Assembly (NCBI RefSeq): GCF_042434095.1
Contig: NZ_JBHLUE010000001.1
Location: 124,001-188,000, forward strand
DNA length: 64,000 nucleotides
From: KBS50 sp042434095
GTDB lineage: Bacteria > Actinomycetota > Actinomycetes > Mycobacteriales > Micromonosporaceae
Reading direction: 5' to 3'
In this document: positions 50,835-58,768 of the stretch, piece after piece
Position numbering within the stretch: position 1 is the stretch's first letter
Layout of the letters: every line of letters starts with the position of its first letter
Notes under the pieces: model-generated
Told to the model about the DNA's origin: nothing
What the model saw: the letters and a program-made list of their open reading frames with translations, nothing else
Database searches by the model: none
Translations under genes and position numbers: made by a program

Positions 50835-52013
50835 TCAGACCCCCGCAGCCGCGAGCTCGGCGGCCCGCTCGGCCGCTCCATCCATGGTGTCCACCCGCTG
50901 CACGAGCGGGTTGTTGGCCTTCTCCAGGATCGCCCGGCCGGCCTCGGCGTTGTTGCCGTCCAGCCGGACCACCAGCGGCTTGGTGACCTTCTCGCCGCGC
51001 TGCTCCAGCAGGGCGAGGGCCTGAATGATGCCGTTGGCGACCTCGTCGCAGGCGGTGATGCCGCCGAAGACGTTGACGAAGACGCTCCGCACCGACGGGT
51101 CGGACAGGACGATCTCCAGGCCGTTGGCCATCACCGCGGCGCTCGCGCCGCCGCCGATGTCGAGGAAGTTGGCCGGCTTGACGCCGCCGTGCCCCTCGCC
51201 CGCGTACGCCACCACGTCGAGGGTCGACATGACCAGCCCGGCGCCGTTGCCGATGATGCCGACCTCGCCGTCGAGCTTGACGTAGTTGAGGTCCTTCTCC
51301 TTGGCCTTCTGCTCCAGCGGATCCACCGAGGCCTGGTCGACCAGCGCCTCGTGGTCCGGGTGCCGGAAGGCCGCGTTGGCGTCCAGGGTGATCTTGGCGT
51401 CCAGCAGCAGGACCTTGCCGTCCGCCGTCTTGGCCAGCGGGTTCACCTCGACCAGGGTGGCGTCCTCGGCCACGAACGCCTGCCAGAGGCCGACCGCGAC
51501 TTCGACCACCTGGTCGGCCACCTCGGCCGGGAAGCCGGCCGCGGTGACGATCTGCCGGGCCGTGGCCTCGTCCACGCCCTTGTTGGCGTCGATCGGGGTC
51601 TTGACGACCTTGTCCGGGGTCTCGGCGGCCACCTGCTCGATGTCCATCCCGCCGGCCACGCTGGCGATGCACAGGAAGGTGCGGTTCGCCCGGTCCAGCA
51701 GGTATGAGAAGTAGTACTCGTCGGCGATGTCGGCGGTGACGGTGATCATCACCTTGTGCACCGTGTGGCCCTTGATGTCCATTCCGAGGATGTCGGTGGA
51801 CCGGGCCACCGCCTCGTCCGGGCCGTCGGCCAGCTTCACGCCACCGGCCTTGCCCCGGCCGCCGACCTTCACCTGTGCCTTGACGACCACCCGGCCGCCG
51901 AGGCGTTCGGCGATGGCGCGGGCCTCCTCCGGGGTCGTGGCGACGCCGCCCGCGAGCACGGGCAAGCCGTGCCGCTCGAACAGGTCCCGCCCCTGGTACT
52001 CGTACAGGTCCAC
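50835..52013 (-). CDS. sucC: succinyl-CoA synthetase beta subunit (ADP-forming)
   Basis: A 392-residue beta subunit with an N-terminal ATP-grasp domain (MDLYEYQGRDLFERHGLPVLAGG, VKAQVKVGGRGKAGGVKLA), a middle region with VEVNPLAKTADGKVLLLDAKI, and a C-terminal CoA-ligase domain (GNGAGLVMSTLDVV, NIFGGI-like VNVFGGITACDEVANG). It starts at GTG 52013. It is the first gene of sucC-sucD. Upstream, 52084-52106 contains the inverted repeat GCCTGTT/AACAGGC, a possible operator. Confidence 0.96.
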   Translation of the reverse strand: MDLYEYQGRDLFERHGLPVLAGGVATTPEEARAIAERLGGRVVVKAQVKVGGRGKAGGVKLADGPDEAVARSTDILGMDIKGHTVHKVMITVTADIADEYYFSYLLDRANRTFLCIASVAGGMDIEQVAAETPDKVVKTPIDANKGVDEATARQIVTAAGFPAEVADQVVEVAVGLWQAFVAEDATLVEVNPLAKTADGKVLLLDAKITLDANAAFRHPDHEALVDQASVDPLEQKAKEKDLNYVKLDGEVGIIGNGAGLVMSTLDVVAYAGEGHGGVKPANFLDIGGGASAAVMANGLEIVLSDPSVRSVFVNVFGGITACDEVANGIIQALALLEQRGEKVTKPLVVRLDGNNAEAGRAILEKANNPLVQRVDTMDGAAERAAELAAAGV

Positions 52014-52458
52014 GATTGCGCGTCCCGTCCCGTCTCCGCGGCGCGCCGTCGCGCCGCCACCAGCGTTGAGAAAACAATTTGCCGCCTGTTACCGCGATAA
52101 ACAGGCCATTGGGCGCAGCCTAGCGAGGTGGCCGGCGCCGGCAACCGAGCGGGTACGTCCTGTGCCGTAATGCACAGCGGCGGCCGGCGGCCCCGGGGCA
52201 GGCGGCCGGGGGCCCGTAACCCCCACCTCGGGCCATCGTTGATTCAGGTGTCGGAGCGCTGATCGAGCGCGACGGCGGGAGCGGCCGATGCCCTGTCGGT
52301 CGAGGGGTGGCGGCGGGGCATCGTGCATAGAGAGGCCGGACGTGTGAGGGGTGCGTCCGGCCTCTCCCCCTGCCCGCGTACGGCCGGATCTGCCTTCGCG
52401 GCGCCCCCGGATCGCGCTTCGGGCGGCGCGAGACCGCAGCCGACGGGCCGGCCGACGC
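52014..52458. other. 445-base intergenic region upstream of sucC
   Basis: It includes an A/T-richer stretch (52065-52115) with inverted repeat GCCTGTT (52084-52090) / AACAGGC (52100-52106), probably part of the sucCD promoter, and the terminator of the B12-binding gene at 52330-52366. No ORF is convincing. Confidence 0.55.
52330..52366 (-). terminator. hairpin terminator of the B12-binding protein gene
   Basis: GAGAGGCCGGACG (52330-52342) pairs perfectly with CGTCCGGCCTCTC (52354-52366) around an 11-base loop, downstream of the minus-strand gene ending at 52459. Confidence 0.65.
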
Positions 52459-52863
52459 TCAGCCGACCGGCTGCCCGACGTTCGCCCGCACCCACTCCAC
52501 GATGGACTGCGTGGTGGCGCCCGGCGTAAAGATCTTAGCGACCCCGAGCCGCTCCAGCTCCGGAATGTCGGCCTCCGGGATGATGCCGCCGCCGAAGACG
52601 ACCATGTCGGCCGCGTCCCGTTCGGTCAGCAGCTCGATCACCCGCTTGAAGAGGGTCATGTGGGCGCCGGAGAGCACGGACAGGCCCACCGCGTCGGCGT
52701 CCTCCTGGATCGCCGCCTCGACGATCTGCTCCGGCGTCTGGTGCAGGCCGGTGTAGATCACCTCCATGCCGGCGTCCCGGAGGGCGCGCGCCACCACCTT
52801 CGCGCCGCGGTCGTGCCCGTCCAGGCCCGGCTTGGCGACGACTACCCGGATCCGAGAGCTCAT
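52459..52863 (-). CDS. stand-alone cobalamin (B12)-binding domain protein
   Basis: A 134-residue protein consisting only of the B12-binding Rossmann domain found at the C-terminus of methylmalonyl-CoA mutases. DxHxxG is in GLDGHDRG with the lower-axial ligand His17, followed by the family's VGLSVLSGAHM and VFGGGIIPEADI. Separate subunits of this type partner with acyl-CoA mutase large subunits (isobutyryl-CoA mutase-like, or MeaA-like). No partner is encoded nearby. GGAAGG before ATG 52863 fixes the start. Confidence 0.9.
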   Translation of the reverse strand: MSSRIRVVVAKPGLDGHDRGAKVVARALRDAGMEVIYTGLHQTPEQIVEAAIQEDADAVGLSVLSGAHMTLFKRVIELLTERDAADMVVFGGGIIPEADIPELERLGVAKIFTPGATTQSIVEWVRANVGQPVG

Positions 52864-53298
52864 CAACGACACCTTCCAGGACATCCACGGCTACCTGAAC
52901 GAACGGTAACCCGCGCCACGGCTACGCGGTAAGCCGGGACGACCGAAGTCACTCCGCGGCCGGCCGCCCGGGTCATACCCCTAGGGGCCGCCCCGCAGAC
53001 CTGTCCGGGAGGGGTGGCCGAGGGGGCCATTCGGATGACCCCCCGTCCGACCTGAGGTTACTCTGCGCCACTAACGACCCCATCCTCAAATGGTTATGTT
53101 AGGTGTCAATTCAGCCCCGAATGCCGCACACCGTGTCAGGAATTCAGCGGTGCAACTTGTGAGTCGCCTAGGGGTTGGCTACCGTGTCTGCGGTCGTCAT
53201 CTGGTTTCCGGACCGGACCGGCGGCCCGGTCAACCGGCTAACAGGACGGCGAACACCGAAGCCGGCCCAGACCGCAACGTCCGATACGGAGGGTGTGC
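52864..53298. other. 435-base leader/intergenic region upstream of the M23 peptidase
   Basis: It is much less G/C-rich between 53050 and 53170. TATGTT (53095-53100) could be a -10 box, giving a roughly 190-base 5' leader. I looked for the c-di-AMP (ydaO-type) riboswitch often found before actinobacterial cell-wall hydrolases but the conserved core is not evident. The purpose of the long leader is unresolved. Confidence 0.45.
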
Positions 53299-54003
53299 GT
53301 GCGTCAGCGCCTGTCGTCTGAGCCCGATCGATATCGCGGCCGTCGTCGCGTGCCCACTCCACCGCGCGCCCGCTACGCGGCGGTTGTCACCGGCGCCTTC
53401 GTCGGCGCCGGCATCGTCGCGCTCGGCGCGGGCGCCATGCCCGACGCCAAGAGCGCCGACCCGACGGTCCTCGCCGGACTGAAGCAGGCCGCGGCCGCCC
53501 AGGGCGACCTCACGACCCGCGCCGATGACGCCTCCCGGGCCTCCCGGGCCAACGACCGCGGCGCCCTGGCCGACACCAGCGCGCAGGAGAGCTGGAAGCT
53601 CCCGCTCAGCGACTACGACCTCATCGCCCCGTACGGCGAGCGGTGGGGCGAGATGCACGCCGGCGTGGACCTGGCCGCCCCGGAGGGCACGCCCTACCTG
53701 TCGGCGCACGCCGGTGTGGTCACCAAGGCCGGCTGGTACGGCGGGTACGGCTACACGGTCATCGTCCAGCATGACGACGGCACCGAGGCCATCTACGGCC
53801 ACTCGTCCAAGCTCCTGGTCCAGGAGGGACAGAAGGTCAAGGCCGGCGACCAGCTCGGCCTGGTCGGCAACACCGGTCACTCGTACGGCTCGCACCTGCA
53901 CTTCGAGGTGCACGTGAACGGCCAGCCCACCGACCCGGTGCCGTTCCTGGACGACCGCGGTGTCGACCTCAAGCTCAAGACCGAGAGCCTGTTCGCGCAG
54001 TAG
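53299..54003 (+). CDS. M23 family metallopeptidase (LytM-like), first of two
   Basis: A 234-residue exported peptidase. A basic N-terminus and one hydrophobic segment (YAAVVTGAFVGAGIVALGAGAM, residues 26-47) act as signal or anchor. The C-terminal LytM domain has zinc ligands H120 and D124 (MHAGVDLA) and H199/H201 (HLHFEV), with H168 in YGHSS. It should cleave peptidoglycan cross-bridges. GTG 53299 is chosen because GGAGGG sits 5 bases upstream; GTG 53293 overlaps that site. A perfect intrinsic terminator follows. Confidence 0.92.
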   Translation: MRQRLSSEPDRYRGRRRVPTPPRARYAAVVTGAFVGAGIVALGAGAMPDAKSADPTVLAGLKQAAAAQGDLTTRADDASRASRANDRGALADTSAQESWKLPLSDYDLIAPYGERWGEMHAGVDLAAPEGTPYLSAHAGVVTKAGWYGGYGYTVIVQHDDGTEAIYGHSSKLLVQEGQKVKAGDQLGLVGNTGHSYGSHLHFEVHVNGQPTDPVPFLDDRGVDLKLKTESLFAQ

Positions 54004-54025
54004 CGCGCCACCTCCCGTACGCCGG

Positions 54026-54058
54026 AACCGCCCAGACCTCGTGTCTGGGCGGTTTTTC
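54026..54058 (+). terminator. intrinsic terminator of the first M23 gene
   Basis: AACCGCCCAGAC (54026-54037) pairs with GTCTGGGCGGTT (54043-54054) around CTCGT, followed by TTTTCG. The U-tract makes it the most canonical terminator in the window. Confidence 0.88.
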
Positions 54059-54278
54059 GTTGCCCGGAAGCCGCCGGGGTTGCGCTGGTCACACCCGTCG
54101 ATGTGCCGGCCCTCACATCGCGGCCGGCGGGCGGACCGGCCAGCCGGGCAGGAAATCGGGCATAGCAGTGCCCTTTAAATTGACGTCCTTCGACGCTATC
54201 GGACCCGCTGGTAATGAAGTAGGGCCTGGTCAACCACCATGTTCGGCGGCCCGTTATCCATCGACAGAAGGTCCCTCT

Positions 54279-55070
54279 GTGCATTCTGGCAATCCCACCC
54301 CCGAGCCCACCGACGAGGCGCGTACGGCCGACGACGGCCGACACCGCAGCCCCGACCGCCCCCGCTCGTGGGTGCGGGCGCTGCTGGTCCTCGCCGCCCT
54401 GGCCGTCGTCGCGGGCGGCGGCGTGGCGCTGTACGCCGGCGGAACGCCCGGGACCGACCCCGGCGTGAACGGGCAGATCGACAGCCGGGCGCAGTCCCTG
54501 GACCGGGCCGACCGGTCCCGCCGGGACCCGCTCACCGCGCCCAGCACCCCCTCGCCCAGCGCGAGCGTCTCCGCCACCGCGAGCCCGACGCCGACCGCGA
54601 CGCCGAGCCGCAAGCCGGCGCCCAAGCACACCACCAGGTCGAAGCCCAAGCCGAAGCCGAAGCCCAGGCCCGCCTGGGTGAGTCCGATGCCGGGCGCCGA
54701 GGTCACCTCCTGCTTCGGGGACCGGGGCGGCGTGCTGCACGCCGGCATCGACCTGGCCGAGCCGGAGGGCACGCCCATCCACGCGGCCGGCGCCGGTATC
54801 GTCGTCAACGCCGGCGCGGACTTCTCCGGGTACGGCAACTCCGTGGTCATCGACCACGGCAACGGCTACCTCACCCACTACGCCCACCAGAGCCGGGTCG
54901 CGGTCAGCGTGGGTCAGAAGGTGAAGGCGGGTCAGGTCATCGGCTACGAGGGCGCCACGGGCGATGCCACCGGCCCGCACCTGCACTTCGAGGTGCACAA
55001 GGGCGAGCTGTGGAACCAGATCGACCCGGCGCCGTTCATGCGCCAGCGCGGCGTCAACCTCGGCTGCTGA
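54279..55070 (+). CDS. M23 family metallopeptidase, second of two
   Basis: A 263-residue type II membrane-anchored or secreted peptidase. It has a cytoplasmic polar N-terminus, a membrane segment (ALLVLAALAVVAGGGVALYAG, residues 34-54), a Ser/Thr/Pro-rich linker (85-115), a Lys/Pro stretch (120-130, wall-spanning), then the LytM domain with H154, D158 (LHAGIDLA), H203 (YAHQS) and H234/H236 (HLHFEV). C145 and the last residue C263 may form a disulfide. GTG 54279 follows AGAAGG. It is a tandem paralogue of the upstream gene but divergent outside the catalytic domain. Confidence 0.92.
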   Translation: MHSGNPTPEPTDEARTADDGRHRSPDRPRSWVRALLVLAALAVVAGGGVALYAGGTPGTDPGVNGQIDSRAQSLDRADRSRRDPLTAPSTPSPSASVSATASPTPTATPSRKPAPKHTTRSKPKPKPKPRPAWVSPMPGAEVTSCFGDRGGVLHAGIDLAEPEGTPIHAAGAGIVVNAGADFSGYGNSVVIDHGNGYLTHYAHQSRVAVSVGQKVKAGQVIGYEGATGDATGPHLHFEVHKGELWNQIDPAPFMRQRGVNLGC

Positions 55071-55077
55071 GCCCGGC

Positions 55078-55172
55078 GGCGGGGTCCGGCGGCCGGTGCT
55101 CGCCTCCGCCACACCCCGGCTCCGGCTGCGCGCCGGCGGGGTCCGGCGGCCGGTGCTCGCCGGCGGGGTCCG
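55078..55172. repeat. short direct repeats after the second M23 gene
   Basis: GGCGGGGTCCGGCGGCCGGT and the following bases recur at about 55078, 55136 and partially 55162, in the gap between two convergent genes. Confidence 0.65.
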
Positions 55173-55176
55173 GCGG

Positions 55177-55674
55177 TCAGGCGTCCCGCTCGACGCGGAC
55201 CCGGTGGTCCTTGCCGAGCCCGTGCAGCGGGCACGGCTGCCCCGGCTCGCGCGGGCACAGCACCCACACGTCGGTGGCCGTCGCCCGATAGAGCCGGTAC
55301 GGGGACGATCCGGTGACGTCGTCCAGGGTCAGGGCGGTGCCGCCCCGGTCGCTGGGTCCGGGATACACCCGCAGCCCGCGGTCGAGGTCGGCGTCGTCCA
55401 GCTCGACCGCCGTCCCGGCCGCGTACAGGGCACGGCCGTGGTACGGACGGACGCGGGAGTCGAAGACGACGATGCTCACCGGCGGGCGCTCGGCGAGGTT
55501 CCGCGAGTGCACGGCGTCGGCCTCGGAGCACCAGTAGAACTCGCGCAGGCCGGCCGCGGCGAAGTAGACCGGCGAGGTCCACGGCCGGCCGTCCGGGCCG
55601 ACCGTGCCAAGGGTCAGGAAGGCGTTCGTGTCCAGCAGCGTCCGCGCGTGCGCGGCCAGCTCGACCGGCGTCAT
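55177..55674 (-). CDS. pyridoxamine 5'-phosphate oxidase-like flavoprotein
   Basis: A 165-residue split-barrel protein. LTLGTVGPDGRPWTSPVYFAA (residues 20-40) and FYWCSEADAVHSRNLAERPPVSIVVFD are the typical FMN-binding strands of the PNPOx-like superfamily. Members reduce or bind flavin or F420 and include deazaflavin-dependent reductases and heme utilisation proteins. The substrate is unknown. The ATG overlaps the stop of the upstream RibD-like gene (ATGA), so the pair is coupled. Confidence 0.85.
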   Translation of the reverse strand: MTPVELAAHARTLLDTNAFLTLGTVGPDGRPWTSPVYFAAAGLREFYWCSEADAVHSRNLAERPPVSIVVFDSRVRPYHGRALYAAGTAVELDDADLDRGLRVYPGPSDRGGTALTLDDVTGSSPYRLYRATATDVWVLCPREPGQPCPLHGLGKDHRVRVERDA

Positions 55675-56279
55675 GGCCGCGCCTTGAACCGCAGGTGCAG
55701 CACCCCGTCGCCGTGGACGACCACGTGCGGACCCGCCAGCGGATACCGCCCGTCGGTGCGGCCGAAGTAGCGCCGGCCCGACCCGAACACCACCGGCACC
55801 ACGTCCATGGCCACCTCGTCGACGAGGCCGGCCGCGAGGATCTGGCCGCCGACGTCGCCGGCGTTCACGGCCACGTCCCGATCCCCGGCCAGCTCCCGGG
55901 CCCGATCCACGGCGGCCGCCACGTCGCCGACGAAGTGGTACGACGCCTCGGGGTGCCAGCCGGCCGGCTTGGGCCGGTGGGACACCACGACCACGTGGTC
56001 GCCGGTCGGCGGCTGACCCTCCCAGCCGTTCACCAGATCGAACAGTCGCCGTCCCATGACGATCGTGCCGATGCGGTTCCACATCGTCCGGACGTACTCC
56101 GCCGATGCGGGTGAGACCCTGAACCGGCTTCCGGCGCCGGAATGGTCGTACCCCTGGTCGCGCTCGCGGATGGGGACGTCGCCGTTGAAGTACCACTCGT
56201 GCAGCGGACCGACGTCGTCGTTGTCGTCGGCGATGAAGCCGTCCACCGACGCCACGCTGTGCATGATCACGCTTCCCAC
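55671..56279 (-). CDS. RibD C-terminal / dihydrofolate reductase-like family protein
   Basis: A 202-residue protein of the DHFR-fold RibD-C family. The start HSVASVDGFIADDND, central WNRIGTIVMGRRLFDLVNGWEG, VVVSHRP and the NADPH-binding VNAGDVGGQILAAGLVDE are characteristic. Members are predicted NADPH-dependent reductases and many lie beside AraC/TetR genes. GTG 56279 follows GAGGAGG. It is downstream of an AraC regulator on the same strand, which suggests control by it. Confidence 0.87.
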   Translation of the reverse strand: MGSVIMHSVASVDGFIADDNDDVGPLHEWYFNGDVPIRERDQGYDHSGAGSRFRVSPASAEYVRTMWNRIGTIVMGRRLFDLVNGWEGQPPTGDHVVVVSHRPKPAGWHPEASYHFVGDVAAAVDRARELAGDRDVAVNAGDVGGQILAAGLVDEVAMDVVPVVFGSGRRYFGRTDGRYPLAGPHVVVHGDGVLHLRFKARP

Positions 56280-56353
56280 GGGTCCTCCTCGGCTTTCCTC
56301 ACGGGTACGCCCCCGATCTTGTCGCCCGGCGTGGCGACCGGGCTTGTAAAAAA

Positions 56354-57196
56354 TCACTCGGCCGGCATCGGACCGCTGTCCGGCGGGAACCCCGGCTCGG
56401 CGGGGAACCGGCGGCGCAGGGCCAGGTACTCCGTCGGCGTGTGACCGGTGAACTCCTTGAACTCCCGCCCGAAGTGGGCCTGGTCGAAGTAGCCGGCCGT
56501 CTGCGCCACGTCCGCCCAGTCGACCGGGCGCAGGGCGTCCACCGACAGGATCAGCCGCGCGAAGCGGTAGATCCGCGCCACCCGCTTCGGCGTGATCCCG
56601 ACGTACGACTTGAAGAGGGTGGCCAGGTGGTTTCCGCTCACCCCGGCGGCCTCGGTGAGCGCGCCGATCGGGAGCGTGCCGTGGGTCGTGGCCAACCGGC
56701 CCGCCGCGTGTCCCACCAGGTCGAGACCCCGCGCCGGCGCCGCGGCCAGTCGGGACCGCAGCTCCTCCTCGATGACCCGCAGGGCCTCGTCGGCCGGCGC
56801 GAGCTCGCCGAGCCGGTTGCGGATCCGGTCCAGCGACCGCCGCCAGACGGCGTCGACCGGCGCCCACCGGTCCCGCAGCTCGGTGGCCGGCAGGTCGGCG
56901 AACGGCGCCATTCCCCAGGGCTTGAAGTGGACTCCCACCAGCCGGACCGGCGTCGAGTACTCGACGACGAAGCGCCGGGTCCACACCCCCATGAACCAGC
57001 CGTCCGTGAGCACCGCCGGTGGCACCGACGGGTCGGAATCGCGCAGCCGTACGGGTCCACCGAGGTTGACGAACAGGTGCGCGGACGGCATCGGCGGGAC
57101 GTTCATCCGAGGATGGCGCGGCACCCCGGTGAGGCAGTACACGTCGTCGACGAACCGGTCCAGCGGTGGCGCGGGCACCCGGCCGACGTACTTCAT
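56354..57196 (-). CDS. AraC family transcriptional regulator
   Basis: A 280-residue regulator. The N-terminal domain (YVGRVPAPPLDRFVDDVYCLTG, HLFVNLGGPVRLRDSD, VGVHFKPWGMAPF) is the type seen in actinobacterial AraC regulators next to RibD-like reductases. The C-terminal AraC HTH runs from LPIGALTEAAGVSGNHLATLFKSYVGITPKR to DVAQTAGYFDQAHFGREFKEFTGHTPTEY. ATG 57196 matches the family start. ATG 57214 is an alternative six residues upstream. The RibD-like and PNPOx-like genes immediately downstream are probable targets. Confidence 0.85.
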   Translation of the reverse strand: MKYVGRVPAPPLDRFVDDVYCLTGVPRHPRMNVPPMPSAHLFVNLGGPVRLRDSDPSVPPAVLTDGWFMGVWTRRFVVEYSTPVRLVGVHFKPWGMAPFADLPATELRDRWAPVDAVWRRSLDRIRNRLGELAPADEALRVIEEELRSRLAAAPARGLDLVGHAAGRLATTHGTLPIGALTEAAGVSGNHLATLFKSYVGITPKRVARIYRFARLILSVDALRPVDWADVAQTAGYFDQAHFGREFKEFTGHTPTEYLALRRRFPAEPGFPPDSGPMPAE

Positions 57197-57232
57197 CGTC
57201 GCAGTCTGGCCCATTCCCGCCCGCCCCGCGCC

Positions 57233-57933
57233 TCAGACCGCCGCGCCCGGCGGCGACTTGAGCAGCGGGGTGGCCTCGGCGACATAGCCGCCGAGACCGG
57301 CCCGCCGGGCGGTGGCGGCTGCGGTGCCGCCCAAAGGACCTGGTACGAGCTGACCAGCGAGAGCCCGCGCTCGGCGAGCAGCCGCAGCAGCGCGTCGTGC
57401 AGCACCGACGTGCCGAACTGGCTGGCCAGGTCGTCGCCCAGCAGCGGCACCCCGGCCGCGGTGAACCGCGCCAGGCATTCCGGATCCCGAGCGACCGCGT
57501 CGCTGGTGGTGTTGACGAAGGCCACCCCCGCCCGGCGGGCCGCCTCGGCGTAGGCCAGCGCGGTCGCCGGCCGGCCGCTGGGCGCCGAGTAGAGCAGGAC
57601 GTCGGCGCCGGCGAGCTTCGCGGCCACCCGGTCGATCCCGTCCCCGTCGCGCAGTCCCTCGGTCACCGGCACGCCGGCCGGGGGCAACTCGCAGTCGAGG
57701 CGCGGAAAGTTGTTCGGCGCCAGGAAGATCGCCTCGGTCAGGTCCTTGCCGATCTTGCCGGGCGAGGTCGCGAAGGCCGCGACGAACTCGACATCGCCGA
57801 CCCCGACGCCGTCGATCACCGGCCGCGACAGCCCGACCAGGGCGCCCGACTGCCGGTAGTAGGCGATCCCCTGCACCAACGCCGACGTGTTGTTCCCGAC
57901 CCCCGCCACGGCGACCCGAACCGCTTCGATCAT
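57233..57933 (-). pseudogene. myo-inositol-1-phosphate synthase-like gene, internally deleted and frameshifted
   Basis: From ATG 57933 the frame encodes the N-terminal Rossmann part of an inositol-3-phosphate synthase-like protein (VRVAVAGVGNNTSALVQGI, then VLLYSAPSGRPATALAYAEAA, LLGDDLASQFGTSVLH, SLVSSYQ). After SSYQ the frame loses sense (PPPPGG, Arg-rich tail). Another frame continues sensibly (GGTAAATARRAGLGG to LLKSPPGAAV, stop at 57233), which resembles the family's C-terminal end. The central dimerisation/catalytic region (normally beginning with a FGGNTDF-like block) is missing. About 220 residues remain versus about 360 normally. Confidence 0.68.
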
Positions 57934-58033
57934 GGCGCCGAGGCTACGGCACCGCAGAGCCGGGGCGCCGCCCGTGGACCGGCCCGGCCGACGCGGGACG
58001 GCCGTGGCCGGATCCATTCAGTACGGTGGGCGG

Positions 58034-58672
58034 GTGGCCCAGGGTACGGACGCACCGCGGCGGGACTGGCACGACTGGCATCGCAAGTACGACGATCCGC
58101 GATCCACCATGTCGCTGCGGTTGGCCGTGGTGCGGGAACGGATACGGCTCGCCGTCGACGCGGCGCCGCCCGGCCCGATCCGGGTGCTGAGCCTCTGCGC
58201 GGGTGACGGGCGGGATCTCACCGGCGCGCTCGCCGACCACCGGCGCCGGGCGGACGTACGGGGCCTGCTGGTCGAGCTGGACCCGGGCCTGGCCGACGCG
58301 GGCCGGTCGGCGCTCTGGCCGGGTCTCGACTTCCTGGTGGGCGACGCCGCGCTGACCGACAATCACCTCGGCGCCGTACCGGCCGACCTGGTGCTCCTCT
58401 GCGGCATCTTTGGCAACATCAGCGACGGCGACGTGGCCGGGACCGTCCGCGCCACGCCCTCGCTCCTGGCGCCGGGTGGGCGGGTGATCTGGACCCGCCA
58501 CCGCAGTGCGCCCGATCTCGTGCCGACCATCGACGGCTGGTTCGCGGCGGCCGGGTTCGCCCGCGAGTTCCTGTCCGGCGCCGAGCATCGGTACGGGGTG
58601 GGCGTGCACCGCCTCGTGGCCGAGCCGGAGCCGCCGGCCGGGGGCCGTCGGCTGTTCACGTTCCTGCGCTGA
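58034..58672 (+). CDS. class I SAM-dependent methyltransferase-like protein
   Basis: A 212-residue protein. HDWHRKYDDPRSTMSLRLAVVRERI precedes the SAM-binding motif I RVLSLCAGDGRDL, motif II contains LLVELDPGLAD, and FLVGDAALTDN, DLVLLCGIFGNI and GGRVIWTRHR complete the fold. It belongs to a family of uncharacterised actinobacterial methyltransferase-like proteins, and the substrate is unknown. GTG 58034 is the probable start. A shorter ATG start at 58110 would remove the conserved HDWH/YDDP block. Confidence 0.82.
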   Translation: MAQGTDAPRRDWHDWHRKYDDPRSTMSLRLAVVRERIRLAVDAAPPGPIRVLSLCAGDGRDLTGALADHRRRADVRGLLVELDPGLADAGRSALWPGLDFLVGDAALTDNHLGAVPADLVLLCGIFGNISDGDVAGTVRATPSLLAPGGRVIWTRHRSAPDLVPTIDGWFAAAGFAREFLSGAEHRYGVGVHRLVAEPEPPAGGRRLFTFLR

Positions 58673-58740
58673 CGCGACCGCCGCGACCGCCCGGAAACAC
58701 CGCCGCGGCCGATCCCCGGCGCACGGCGGTCGCCGCAGCG

Positions 58741-58768
58741 TCGGGCGTCGGGCGTCGGGCGTCGGGCG
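58741..58768. repeat. 7-bp microsatellite abutting the pcrA stop
   Basis: Four perfect TCGGGCG units end directly at the pcrA stop codon (58769-58771, minus strand). They could vary by slippage but lie outside the coding region. Confidence 0.85.

Noticed and set aside
53090..53290. Possible c-di-AMP (ydaO-type) riboswitch before the M23 gene
   Set aside because: Context fits, but the conserved core elements expected for the actinobacterial motif could not be found by eye.
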